A DNA stretch of 64,000 nt from Anoplopoma fimbria (taxonomy: Eukaryota; Chordata; Actinopteri; Perciformes; Anoplopomatidae): positions 4,248,959 to 4,312,958 of the forward strand of contig NC_072455.1 of NCBI RefSeq assembly GCF_027596085.1. The letters are read 5' to 3'. Position numbers and translations under genes: made by a program. Of the stretch, positions 49,161 through 64,000 are shown piece by piece (position 1 is the first letter of the stretch; every line of letters starts with the position of its first letter). A model generated the notes under the pieces. It was not told the DNA's origin and ran no database searches. It saw only the letters and a program-made list of their open reading frames with translations.

Positions 49161-49761
49161 AAACCATCTCATTAAGAGTTACTGGAAAGAGCTGCCATGA
49201 AGCCACTAAGTCAGGAAGTGGGCTTAGATGGAAGATGATTGGACACATACTAAGGCATGACCAAAAGAAACAACTGTAAATTAACAATGACATCGTCCTC
49301 ACAAGTCATATGTGTTTGTTTGCTTCACACTGTGCAACACATTGACCTGCAAACCGAGCCGTCAGAGAGAAGGTTTATGTATTTGTTTTTGACCACTCCT
49401 AAACATTCCTCGCTGACCCAAGGACCACAAAGTAACCACATCAATGTTTTCATCTTGAGTACGTGACACATCAACCAATGTCATCCAGCACTACGGCCAC
49501 AGAGGGCTTCCTCCTCTTCAACTTGTTTTGGAAAGATTTGTCAATTTCATCATGTTTCCCTGTCAGGAAATAACACGTCATATTGACTGAGGGAATTCCA
49601 GAGATTTGTGTGTGTTTCAACAGGGTTCTGCTTGGGGGAAGTTGGGAATGCCATGTGTTATTTCCAAGACGGATTTTCCATGAATGTCACTCATGACGTC
49701 TGTGGTTTGTGTAGGCTGCTGACGGTCAGAAGAGGTGGATGAATGAATGGATCAATAGATG

Positions 49762-49795
49762 GCTGGATGGATGGATGGATGGATGGATGGATGGG
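49762..49795. repeat. (ATGG)n microsatellite
   Basis: GGCTGGATGGATGGATGGATGG and following, about eight units. Confidence 0.95.
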
Positions 49796-50355
49796 TGGAA
49801 AATGCGGTTAAAAGAGCAAGGAGGGAGGAAAAGAAGATAAGGGGGACAGAAACAGGAAATAGAGGGAGGAGAAAAACCCAGAAAGAGGAAGGAAGGAAGA
49901 GAGGGAAACATTGGAGAAGATCAAGAAGGAAAGGAGTAAAGGAAGGGAGAAAGAGATGGAAGACGGACTACAGGGAAAGAAAGGATGATTGGAAGAGATA
50001 AAATAATGATGGTAGTAGGAAGAGTAAAAATGATGGTAGGAGGAAATAGCAAGAGAAGGAAAGAGGCACGAAACGAAAGAAGGATAAGGGGAAAGATGAA
50101 AGGAGGACGGGGAGAAGAGCCATGGTAGAAAAGAAGGACGGAAAGAGCAATAAGTAGGTACAAAGGAGACACTAACTGTAAAGACCAAGGATGGAGGACA
50201 TAAGTAAAAAAAAAGGAGGTGAAGAATAGGGACGGAAAATCGTGAAAGAACAGAGTAAAAGTAAAAGGAAAGAAAGATGTGGTGAATCAGGGAGAAGAAC
50301 AGATGAAGGAAAGAGTGATAGATGAAGGAGCGTGAGGACTGGAGGAAAAGAGGTG
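49796..50355. repeat. Very long purine-rich tract
   Basis: About 560 bp with strong A+G bias on the + strand, the longest such tract in the window. The opposite-strand frames at 49808-50188 and 50172-50378 are low-complexity artefacts. Confidence 0.85.
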
Positions 50356-50501
50356 GGGTTCACTAACTCCGCGTCCAAATCTCAGCCGCAGACACATGAC
50401 TTCGGCCAAAGCCTAAAGGCATCTGAAGTGCTGTTATATAGTTCATAACAACTGCTTCTATCATTATTAATAATATGAAACCACAAACTAGAATCTGTTT
50501 T

Positions 50502-50507
<6 letters not shown>

Positions 50508-50544
<37 letters not shown>
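50508..50544. repeat. T37 run
   Basis: Thirty-seven consecutive T. This may mark the poly(A) tail of a retroposed sequence on the - strand, or be plain slippage. Confidence 0.95.
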
Positions 50545-50548
<4 letters not shown>

Positions 50549-51229
50549 CAACCTGACAATTGGTTATACTCCACACAGACCTATAAAAACCAGCAAACTA
50601 GCTTGCACTTATTAAACGAGCACATGCACTCATGTACTGCAGTGGCCCAGCAATATGATTATGCGCTTTAACAACCTGACAAATGAATAATATTCCACAC
50701 AGGCTAATAAAAGATACTGCTCTCCTTGAAAAGGGGCACTCAATAACAAATAATAAATGTCAACAACTGTAATGAAAATCAGCACACAGTCTGCAGGGTT
50801 TTCCCATTTTGCTCTTGTAAGGAGCTAAACTGTACAGTTATTTAAATACATATTTTACTATTCTACTGCACAAGGGATTACGCAGGTTTTAAGGGCTTCA
50901 GGACGCAAAAAGTCAAACTGTGAATAAAATACTGTATGATTTATGCATACACATTAAAATGTTTGGCTTACAAGTGGTCAGACATGAACAATTTTTATAA
51001 ATTCAATTTCAATAACTGCACTTATTTCACTTAGCCCTGCAGTACTTCCCTCCCATAACTCTTACATTTTGTATTTCGTTTGCTTGCTGTCCAACAATAC
51101 ATCCATAACAGCTCTTAAAAGTTGCTAAAACTGCACAATTTTGCTTGCAAATTATTTTGGGGACAAAACAAGATAAAAATAGTAACTTTACCCGAGTAAT
51201 GCACTATAATTCATTCATGAAATACGTAA

Positions 51230-51620
51230 TAAATTCGTATGTAATCCACACCATCCTGAGCCAGGACGTGACATAGTATAAAGAGCCATACTATCTGTTT
51301 AGGGAGGAGGCCAGGTTAAAAGGATGGGTCTAAAAACACCAGACTTTCACCCAGGAGGCCGCTGTCCATGTCCCATGTGAAACCAGAAGTCAAAGTTGAC
51401 TTATTAGTCCAAAACTTTCGTACTTAAGTAATGCAACTTCAAAAATGATGCCAAATTTAGATATTTTCCCTCACTTAACCAAGTAATCCTAATTTTTGCT
51501 GAAACCAATTATTTCAAGCGTACTTATTTGAACCCAAACCGTGATCTTCTACTAAACCCAACCAAGTACTTTTGTTGCCTAAACGCTAACGTTGCTGGAC
51601 ATTTATACGAAAGTAACGGA
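51230..51620 (+). repeat. Dispersed repeat (GACTTTCACCCAGGAG family)
   Basis: AGACTTTCACCCAGGAGGCC, TCCCATGTGAAACCAGAAGT and CCCAAACCGTGATCTTCTAC, then ACCAAGTACTTTTGTTGCCT, in the same order as the 38330 and 46255 copies. Confidence 0.75.
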
Positions 51621-52009
51621 AAATAACAAAATAACATTTCAAAAGAACCGTTGTATCAGGATAAGATTAACCATTCCTTAGACCTCAATGTCTAATTTCT
51701 TTGTATCTCTACACGGCAAGTCTTTTTTGAAAAGTAACTTTGGTGGTGCTAAACAAGTATTTGCGTAAAAAAAAAAACCTTGAACCTCAAGGCATCACTT
51801 TTCTTCTCTGTGTTAATATTTATTAATTAACAAAAAGGATCCTGAGAGAAGTCTAAAGGATGTAGGACTGAGTCATTTCTCAGTCTGCATTGCTGGAAGT
51901 GTTTACTATTTCCTTGTCTTGCTGTGTACTCTACCGGTGAAATTAACAAGCCATGACTGTCAAACACAAACAGGAACATGTGAACTCCAGTTTAGTCCCT
52001 CAGTCCACG

Positions 52010-52037
52010 CACACACACAGACAGACACACACACACA

Positions 52038-52096
<59 letters not shown>

Positions 52097-52099
52097 ACA

Positions 52100-52188
<89 letters not shown>
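52010..52188. repeat. Compound CA / CAGACA array, 179 bp
   Basis: CA repeats with five CAGA interruptions near the start and middle, then a long pure tail. The longest simple array in the window. Confidence 0.97.
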
Positions 52189-52191
<3 letters not shown>

Positions 52192-52415
52192 AGTGAGCAA
52201 CGCTGTGGCCATTTGTACCACAGCTAAACATCCTGGTACCAAACCTCAGGTTTGCCTTGTTACCATGACAGCACAGTTGTTACTCTGTCTGTGTATTATG
52301 GGATGGTGAAAGGGGTGAAACCACACGTTTGTCTGTGTCTGTGTTTGACTTTAATGACCATCCGCTTCCACATGCACTGATGTTTCTGTGTGTGTGCAGT
52401 AACCATGTTTTTTTG

Positions 52416-52418
<3 letters not shown>

Positions 52419-52461
<43 letters not shown>
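52419..52461. repeat. (GT)n microsatellite
   Basis: About 43 bp. It forms an inverted pair with the CA array ending at 52188. Confidence 0.95.
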
Positions 52462-52462
<1 letters not shown>

Positions 52463-53717
52463 CACGCTGCAGATTACAGGTCTGCTGCGGACTGGCTGCG
52501 AGGCGCGGGGACTCGTCACTGTATAAACACTAAGTAAACAAAGACATCTGACTTTTGGCTGCCCTTCTGCACAGTCATTTCACAGCGTAATAGTGTCATT
52601 CATCCCGCTCGGGTCAAAGGAGGAGGCTGAACACCATGAGGACTCCTGTGCTGATTCCCTAAACATGGAGACAGACTGGACCTGAATAAGTATCTGTCTC
52701 ACCTGCTTTAACAGGCAACGCTGTTTATATATAATTTACAAACACTTTCGGTGTTGAGATCAAGAAAAAGAGAGAAGACATCTAAGTTTTCAAAACTGCT
52801 TCAAAACAGGTGCCGTTTAAAGAAAGACGTTCAATCACCAGAATTCAGAAGATGAGATCCTGAGAACCCTAAAAAGCCGTGAAGCCAACTAACATAAGAA
52901 AAATTATAGATGTCTTGTAATTCATAAACAAGACTAAAGGCCTTTACACACCTGTGGCGTGACAAATAAAGTGTTGCTCGGCTGTGTATATTTTGCAAGG
53001 TAAAAAAAAAAAAGTTTGGCACGGCCAGAGGACCAATTACAGGGATGCTATTGACCCAAAGCAGCGTCTGGTAGTCTGTCTCAGGTCAATTGTTATATAG
53101 GCTAATCTACTGTAAGATATTTTATTGAGTTTCTTTAAGACTCTTCCCCTGAGTAACTTTCCTTACAGTTTAAATTGTTGCAATAATTGGCATGAAACTC
53201 CTCCAACAGAAACCAAAGTCAGGAGCCAGTTTTATCCATATTTGTTCCAAGGAGCGTTTTATCTGCTGGTTCAAGTGACCTCTGCTTGGCCTGTATGTAA
53301 TCTGGAGACATGACGGATAAGGAGACACTAACAGAGAGTGAGAGAGGAAGCAGTGTGTGCTTGTGTTTAGCACTGAAATGTTTCAAGAGGAGGGATACTG
53401 CTCCTTCCCAGTGACATTGGTGCAGAAGAAGAGGCTGCTATCACAGTCTCATAGCGTCTTTAAACTCCTGTGCTGAAATCCTAGCAGGTCAGCCAAAGGC
53501 TAGAGGAGCACTCGTCCTCATATTTGTCTTCTGTCTCTTTTTCCTTTTCTCAACAGGTATTTCATCCTCTCTTTTTCCAGGGAAATAAAGACAAATGGAC
53601 GACACCGATGAAAGTATATGATGAGAAAAGAGGCCAACGTGGAGGAAGACAGGAAGGAATCGAGAAAAGGGAGAAGTACACAACACAGCGATACTGATGG
53701 CACAGTTGTGCCAAGTA
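52462..53717. other. Intergenic, nothing recognised
   Basis: Unique DNA with chance frames only. Confidence 0.5.
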
Positions 53718-53810
53718 TGTGATTGGCTGGGCCCGATAATGGGGGCCTATACGTTCCAGTAATTGATTGGCTTTCTGATCCCGTTCCAGTCGCTGATTGG
53801 TTGTGATGGT
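53718..53810 (-). promoter_or_regulatory. Three CCAAT boxes in a short degenerate tandem repeat
   Basis: GATTGG (inverted CCAATC) occurs at 53721-53726, 53765-53770 and 53795-53800. The last two lie in a 30-base tandem duplication (CGTTCCAGT..NTGATTGG). CCAAT boxes bind NF-Y and often lie in arrays at promoters. No gene start is visible close by, so promoter function is unproven. Confidence 0.35.
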
Positions 53811-55255
53811 GTCGCAGTCCAACAGCAGTGTCATCCAGCGGGCAGGGAGAAGACTCCAAACCAGGAAGTGACCAGGGCGAATAAACAAGTCAAAATGTTG
53901 TGTACTGTTGACTATTGTGTTTTTTTGAATATGTTAACCAATTATTTCCTAACAAAGAGGAGGCCTAAATGGAGCAATGACTGAACAAAAGCCAAACTGG
54001 TGGCATGGAAATCAGTTGTCAATCCAAACTTTTTAATGACCATTTTTAGAAGAACTTTTGTGATTAAATGTGGCAGATTAAGACTTACACAACATAGAAT
54101 TATGTGTCCAGGCCAAGTCTTGAGAAAACAACAACAAAACTGTTACTTGAGCCATGAGCTTTTCTTTCCTTTTTCCTTGGAGGTTTGGATCGACTGTGGG
54201 AACTTTTTCTGATTCAACATCCAGTTTGCTGAACTCTCAAACACACATCAGACCCCATACATATGGTGCAGAATAAGTAATCATGATATTGGAGCCAAGA
54301 TGTGCTGATTTTGAGAGAAATTTATCATAAATGTGTTGATACCAATTATTTCTCCAGTACTGAAACTGCTGTGGATGGCTGTGCTTTCCATTTAAGGTAA
54401 CTGGTATCGTTACAGTAAACGTGTTTCATTGAGTACCGTCAAGCTATTTTTGTTGCTGTTACACTTCGCAGGAATTTTCTATGGAAATGGCCTCATGCTT
54501 TCAGGATGTGGTCTTCCCTGGAACACAGAAGAACCGGTTGAAGAGATTAATTCGTTGGGATGGTAACGCCGGCCTTTGATCACAAACTATCTGACACAGT
54601 GAAACACAGATGTTGAAAAACCAGAGAGGAAATTAATGATATAAGAGTTAAAATGGTAGTTGTGCCTTTACAACATTAAAAAGCTACTTGGCATACTGGT
54701 GTCTTGTCCAGCAGTTTGAGAAAAAAATACTGGCATTATAACCTTTTCTTGACATTTGATGCCATTTTACAAAACGCATTTGCAGCAGTTATTTCAGGCT
54801 TTAAATTGAATATTGTAGCATGCATGAAAGCTACATATATCTGATATTATATGCAAGAGAAAACTACTTAATTTGCATGTTTTGTGTACCCGAGTTCAGT
54901 TTTTTTGTCCACATAAAAGCACAAACATTAGCTTTATATCATAACAAAGGTAGACTTGACATTTAATGATCTGATGAAATCCAGTCTAATCATTCCCAGA
55001 CAATCCAGAGACATGCTGTAAATGCAGAAGGCAGACCGTGTAGCATATTCTCTACTATCAATCCTTAAAAACCCGCCAGCTAAACTGGCGAACGCGCTCG
55101 TCTTTGGCGAACAGGAGCGAAGAGAATCCCAGAAATGTTGTTTTGAGGGGAGCAGCTTGGGATAAATGGTAAGTAGCTAAGCCCTGGTTAGGACTGGTTT
55201 GGCCCTGCGGTGGAAACCATGCTGCTGGGGAGCATCCAGAAGACACAGTAGGACG
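53811..55255. other. Intergenic, nothing recognised
   Basis: AT-rich unique DNA without a supported gene. Confidence 0.5.
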
Positions 55256-55650
55256 TTGGCTTGAGTTGAGATGAAACTGTTGGCAGGACAGACGACGGTC
55301 ATAAAATACAGATATGAGGATGTCTCCATGTCTCTGATGATTCGTCCATCTGAGCCAGAGGCCAAGGAAGAGTTAGAGTGATGCAAGCCATAAAAACCCT
55401 TACTTATACTTACACTTGAAATGCATGTGTTTAGCATGTTTTGACACCTTTGGGTTTTACTGTGGCTTAGGTTATTCCTTTTTTTGTTATTGACAAATAT
55501 AAATTTAACATACTAATATTTTGGTACCTTTGAAAGTTTAAACCATTGGCTGAAGTTGAAAGGAGACTATTGGCAGGCTGATCGGCAGCAATGAAAAACT
55601 CTCTCTAATGATTTGACCATCTGCCTAAAGAGGACATTCAAGGGTCAGTG
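55256..55650 (+). repeat. Diverged local direct duplication
   Basis: The block at 55256-55370 (TTGGCTTGAGTTGAGATGAA, ACTGTTGGCAGGACAGACGA, TGATGATTCGTCCATCTGAG) recurs at 55547-55650 (TTGGCTGAAGTTGAAAGGAG, ACTATTGGCAGGCTGATCGG, TAATGATTTGACCATCTGCC). The two copies lie 290 bp apart. Confidence 0.65.
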
Positions 55651-57450
55651 CATGCTTGCTCTTTTCTCTTCTATTTCATTGTACTGTGCCTCCTTCTACT
55701 ATAAACATGAGGTCGTATGAAGTGTTACGAGATATATGACTTTAGGAGAAAACTTAAGGCTCAATTAGAGGGTTGCACTTACAGAATTTGCACTGATTTG
55801 TTATTTTGAAACGCAATGACATTATTCAGTTACAGCAGCACATGTTCTGTTGGGTTTTACAGACTTGTTCTGGGTTGATTGTGATGGGTGGGTGAAATTT
55901 GAATAGTACAATGACACATGCAAGTACATTGCCATATATAAAGACACAATACCAACACTGACGACGCAGTGTTCAAAGGGGATTCGCCAAAAATGTATTT
56001 TTTCAGTCATATCGACACCAGTGTTTATTTAATAAACTGTACGCCTAACTTTGTGGAAATGACCAATCACCAGGCTTGACTTAAACATTGCTTTACAAAC
56101 TTTGTAAAACCAAATTTAACAAATAAATACTTAAATATAAATGTATGGAATTGGTATCATTTTAGTTTGATTGGTCGCCAAACTTCCAAACTGAGTTTGG
56201 TTGACAAGTGATCGGTCAGAAACACCGCAGCAATGAGCAAAAACAAAGAGGCTTCACACAGATCTAAGATACCTTCTAAGATTGTTGTCGGATAAATGCC
56301 TTCTTTGCCAAAACATCAGTTTTGATGGAGGACCGTGTATGCTATTTGCGGTTGCACCTCCAAGCCGGATTTCTCCCTGGTGTGGACAAAGATTTATATA
56401 TCGGTGAAGCCACAACAGCTGCACTCGTGGCCAAGTCTGGACGATCACATTAAATCCAATCTGCAAAATCAGATCTCCAATGCCAAGTGTAACCATAGCT
56501 CTTAATTGTCCCTGTATTTGGAGGTCAGAAGCTGACCAGGTCCCATTTGTCAAGATAGACCATCAGTCAAGGGTTAGCTCAAGCTGAAATAACAGCCAGA
56601 TACAGGCACACAGAGGTTACAGGCAGTGCAAATGAATACAGCCGGGATGAATATATGCACGCACTTAAAATAAACCCCTCGTGACTCAACCGAAAGCTTA
56701 ACACATGCTAGCGTTCATTAGGGTTGGAAATCACAGCCAACACTGGGAACAAACAGCGTGAAGTTGGACGATGTTTAGATGGAGTTGGCAGGCTCAGAGA
56801 CAGAGAAAATTAAGATGTTTCTTTCTGTTTCTCTTCTCACTGACTTGGATTCTCCGACTGACTACAAAAGGACAGCCAAAGGTTACCAGATGCTACAGTG
56901 AGGCTAGTCAACATGCTAAATTGAAGGGACTCAGCGGCCAGGCATTGCAAGAATGGCACCACTAGGTGTTTACGTTCCTATACCTTGGTTTATGTCACAA
57001 CAGCTGATATGATTTCACCATGTCCCGACAGCAGATTTGTGCTAAGCTAATTCCCTTTTAGCGCGCATCTGCTGAATTCGGAGAGTAAACAACAGACGTG
57101 GATCAAAACCAAGCACTTTATCGTAATTATGCAAGTACAACAAAAATTGCAGTTGGGTCAGCCTCATATGGTGCATTGTATTAAAAATGTAACATAAAGA
57201 ATAAATAAGGCAAGGGTGAAATTAGATGATAAGTATCAGTACAGAACAAAAAAGTACAGAATTACTGCTCTGCCTGATGAGAGGATCATTAACAGATGGT
57301 GTCCAGGATGTGCAGATCAATGCCAACAATATTCTGTGCTGCTTCAACAACACACTGGACAGCTTTTTTTGTCTTTCTGTAACAGGCTTTAATGCAGTTT
57401 TAGGATGCTCTCTAGGGTGCATCTGTAAAAGTTGGAGGTGGTTGGCTCAC
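55651..57450. other. Intergenic DNA with one dispersed-repeat block
   Basis: Mostly unique. The 25-base block at 56869-56893 is identical to 35024-35048. A 99-residue - strand frame at 56254-56553 has unusually even composition but no family match and no convincing splice sites. Confidence 0.45.
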
Positions 57451-57615
57451 CTTAAACTCGTTGTTGTACACCACCGCTGAGGTGTTGTAAGCCGAGCGGT
57501 CCTCTGTGATTGAGACAAACATTTTTGGTTTACCCTCTGAATCCCCAAAACAGGTTACAAAAGGCTGTTTTCTTTTTAAAATTGCAAAAATAATACCATT
57601 CCAAATACCCCGAAG
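57451..57615 (-). CDS. Putative internal exon, unknown protein
   Basis: On the - strand a strong acceptor (TGTCTGTCTTTACAG) is followed by exactly 55 open codons, then GAGTTTAAG|GTGAGC, a near-consensus donor. It is phase 0 on both sides. The peptide begins LRGIWNGIIFAILKRK, has a CFGDSEGKPKMF stretch and an N-glycosylation motif (NTS), and ends VVYNNEFK. I do not recognise the family. It could join in frame to the exon-like segment at 61900-62164. Chance coincidence of splice sites with a 165-nt open frame is possible. Confidence 0.3.
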
Positions 57616-57722
57616 CTGTAAAGACAGACATTCTAGTTGTATTTTCTTGTTGCTTTCCAACAATCCTTGAACACATCGTGTGTGAAAAACACTTCAGTCA
57701 GTAAAAACAACCAAATTAAAGC

Positions 57723-58055
57723 TTAGAATTCTGATATTCCATCAAAAAAATTAATAATTTGAATTATCTCTTCTTCTCCCCATGATTGTGTTGTTTCCGT
57801 AGAAGTGCAGGACTTATATATTGCAATGAAAAATGAATCCCCTCTTGCGAATCTGTCCAAAAGTTCTTGTCGGCTGAAGTAAATATTTTCCCCCGTTTCC
57901 TTGACTAGCGACATGATAATCGTCATTATTAGTAACAACAACAGAGTGGAGAGCAAAATAAGAGTTCTAACGACGTTCATCATGACTGTGTCCAACCTTA
58001 TGAAAGAAAATACCCGTTTCATTGACTTGTTTGACGTATCAAGCAACCCTGACAT
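57723..58055 (-). CDS. Putative small ORF with a transmembrane segment
   Basis: A 110-codon frame starting MSGLLDTSNKSMKR. Residues about 30-50 are a strongly hydrophobic Leu/Ile stretch preceded by basic residues, as in a signal anchor (type II membrane protein), followed by a charged, Ser/Thr-containing segment. The frame has only one GT after the anchor (TATATAA|GTCC, weak), and that would not keep phase with the exon at 57451. So it is a one-exon gene, a decayed gene, or chance. ORFs of this length are expected by chance several times in 64 kb. Confidence 0.18.
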   Translation of the reverse strand: MSGLLDTSNKSMKRVFSFIRLDTVMMNVVRTLILLSTLLLLLIMTIIMSLVKETGENIYFSRQELLDRFARGDSFFIAIYKSCTSTETTQSWGEEEIIQIINFFDGISEF

Positions 58056-58206
58056 CCCCTAGCTAACATTTATCACTGATTTAGATTGGTGATTAATAAA
58101 ATACCATCGGATACACTATTGTACACAACCTCTGTGATTCATCTCTCACACACATTTTTTCCGTAAATCTGTCTTCCTTTTTCCACATCCTTCTCTTTCT
58201 CCATCT

Positions 58207-58718
<512 letters not shown>

Positions 58719-59014
58719 CTGGCTTCCTCCGTTTCACTGAGGTGACTTTTGGCCATCATCTGTATCGCTGAGCTCAAAGAAAACACACAGTTTATGTTCG
58801 GCTGGGGCCAAGGATGCTGCAGGATTTCGGTCAGCTCTGCTATTCAACTGGCTATTCATAGAAGACCACAAATTTATCACTCAGCACCGTGTGTGTGTGC
58901 GTGTCTGTGTGTGTGTGCGTGTGTCTGCATACGTGTGCATCAGCAAGAAATAGATATGTGTTCAGGAAGGCTTTATTTTACTGAATGAGGAGAGAACAGG
59001 GATAGAGAGAGATG

Positions 59015-61378
<2,364 letters not shown>

Positions 61379-61418
<40 letters not shown>
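61379..61418. repeat. (GT)n microsatellite
   Basis: A pure array of 40 bp. Confidence 0.96.
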
Positions 61419-61421
<3 letters not shown>

Positions 61422-61899
61422 ATGAAATTATAATGACTGGGGATGACTTCTGCCGCTGACCTCTTCCAGGAAAACAAACCCACACACACAGAATGAAGAG
61501 TAGTATATATATAGTTACACATTACTGGAACAGTGAAGAAGGATGGGTGGAGAATGAGAGAATATAAATGCACATTGTGTATCACATTCTGAGGCGACAT
61601 AAAGCTCATGCGTACCTCAATTCATACAAGGTAATAATTGACTTCTTACAGTGAAGTTTCGCCTTCATAAAAATCGATGAATTATTAAAACACTAAATAC
61701 AACACCTTTGCCACTTGGGCCTTACTTTGCAAGAATGAGATGTGAGGATCGATACCAGTCTCACGTCTGTATGGGATATAGAAAGTAAAACCCAGGGACA
61801 TGCATGAAATTCGTCTTTCTATATGAATCTACAGTCAGTAGATGAGCTGGAAGTCGGGATATGCAGCTAATCCAGGTTCAAAAGGTGAAAAAAATCAAC

Positions 61900-62164
61900 C
61901 TGCCAGCACCGCTGAAGCTCATGTTTTAACACGTCACAGATCTCGTTTGTTAAATCTCCTGAAAAAGCTGTGAAATTATAACAATTTAAGCTTTTATGTG
62001 GTGAAAAGCAGCTTAAGGTATCGGCTTCTTTCCCCATTTGTGCTGTTATCTTTTTCAAACGGTGTTTCATTTGGAGTCCTTTGACAATCCTTTTTCTGAG
62101 AGTTAGGAAATCCAGTTTGTTAACTTGACAGATATCCGTGACTGCACAAAGTCTATTCATCCCC
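61900..62164 (-). CDS. Putative exon, unknown Cys-containing protein
   Basis: On the - strand a long pyrimidine tract ending ATCTCAG is followed by 265 open bases (1 + 88 codons) and a CAG|GTTGAT donor. The peptide starts GMNRLCAVTDICQVNK, has six cysteines, an N-glycosylation motif (NFT) and amphipathic, Lys-rich helical stretches, ending ICDVLKHELQRCWQ. It is the core of a 184-codon open frame (61867-62421), the longest in the window not made of simple repeats. The spacing of helices and cysteines is loosely cytokine-like, but that is impression only. By my rough estimate such a frame could still arise by chance. Confidence 0.3.
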
Positions 62165-62534
62165 CTGAGATAAAAAAAAAAAAAAAGAATCTGTATTGAT
62201 TTTTGGAGTGGATTTAATCCGCTTTGACTTTTGTCTCGCTGTGCAAATACAGACATGAGTGGAAATACGACAACAATAACTAGGAGCCACGCTGAGAGAA
62301 GGAAGGATGAGATATGCAAAACATATCGGAATGTGATCTTGGCCCAGAAGTGGATTTTTAGGAAAGAAAAGTCCGCCAATCTAAAAAATATATTTCTACA
62401 GTCTCCATCCTCCTTCCCCATTGTCTTTGAACGTCTGTCTTTGCCTTTGTTTTTCTTCTTTTAATGCGTTCTGTCTCTATTCATTTCTATCTCAATCTGC
62501 TTTCCCTTCCTATGTTATTCCTTTAGTCTTTTTC

Positions 62535-64000
<1,466 letters not shown>

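Noticed and set aside
49808..50188. 126-residue - strand frame rich in Ser, Phe, Leu and Pro
   Set aside because: It is the pyrimidine strand of a purine-rich tract; the absence of stop codons is due to composition.
56254..56553. 99-residue - strand frame with even amino-acid composition
   Set aside because: No convincing splice signals or domain; possibly a decayed mobile-element fragment, but there is no evidence to assign one.

Overview
The window looks like percomorph-type teleost fish DNA. The evidence is vertebrate intron-exon structure, very long CA/GT microsatellites, AT-rich intergenic sequence, and several dispersed repeats that I recognise as common in perch-like fish. The species cannot be named from the sequence. 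There are no operons, CRISPR arrays or prokaryotic genes.

The one securely identified gene is cyp26b1, the retinoic-acid-degrading cytochrome P450. It runs on the + strand from 8668 to 12737 as five coding exons giving 368 residues. The first two coding exons (about 144 residues, with the membrane anchor) lie upstream of the window, so bases 1-8667 are the end of the preceding intron. All splice sites are canonical and all phases join. The I-helix, ExxR and haem-cysteine motifs are present. A 3' UTR of about 2.75 kb runs to a polyadenylation signal at 15463-15468 and carries a Pumilio-type site and an AT-rich hairpin.

From about 15.5 kb to 64 kb I find no gene I can name. This stretch resembles a gene-poor intergenic desert made of AT-rich unique DNA, dispersed repeat copies, purine-rich tracts and dinucleotide arrays. 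Repeats of note are a TTAA-flanked element with terminal inverted repeats (36947-37498), three direct copies of a 120-150 bp unit (39.1-40.6 kb), three copies of one family at 16.7, 30.1 and 48.7 kb, and about six copies of another. CA/GT arrays total roughly 2.4 kb by hand count, about 3.7% of the window. Several GT and CA arrays lie in inverted pairs that could fold into long hairpins.

The most intriguing unexplained coding signal is on the - strand at 57.4-62.2 kb. Two exon-like segments there have good splice sites and compatible phase (61900-62164 and 57451-57615), and a separate ORF between them has a transmembrane segment (57723-58055). I do not recognise the protein, and chance ORFs cannot be excluded. 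Possible regulatory features include a nuclear-receptor half-site cluster at 21582-21654, which would fit retinoid feedback on cyp26b1, and an array of three CCAAT boxes at 53721-53800.
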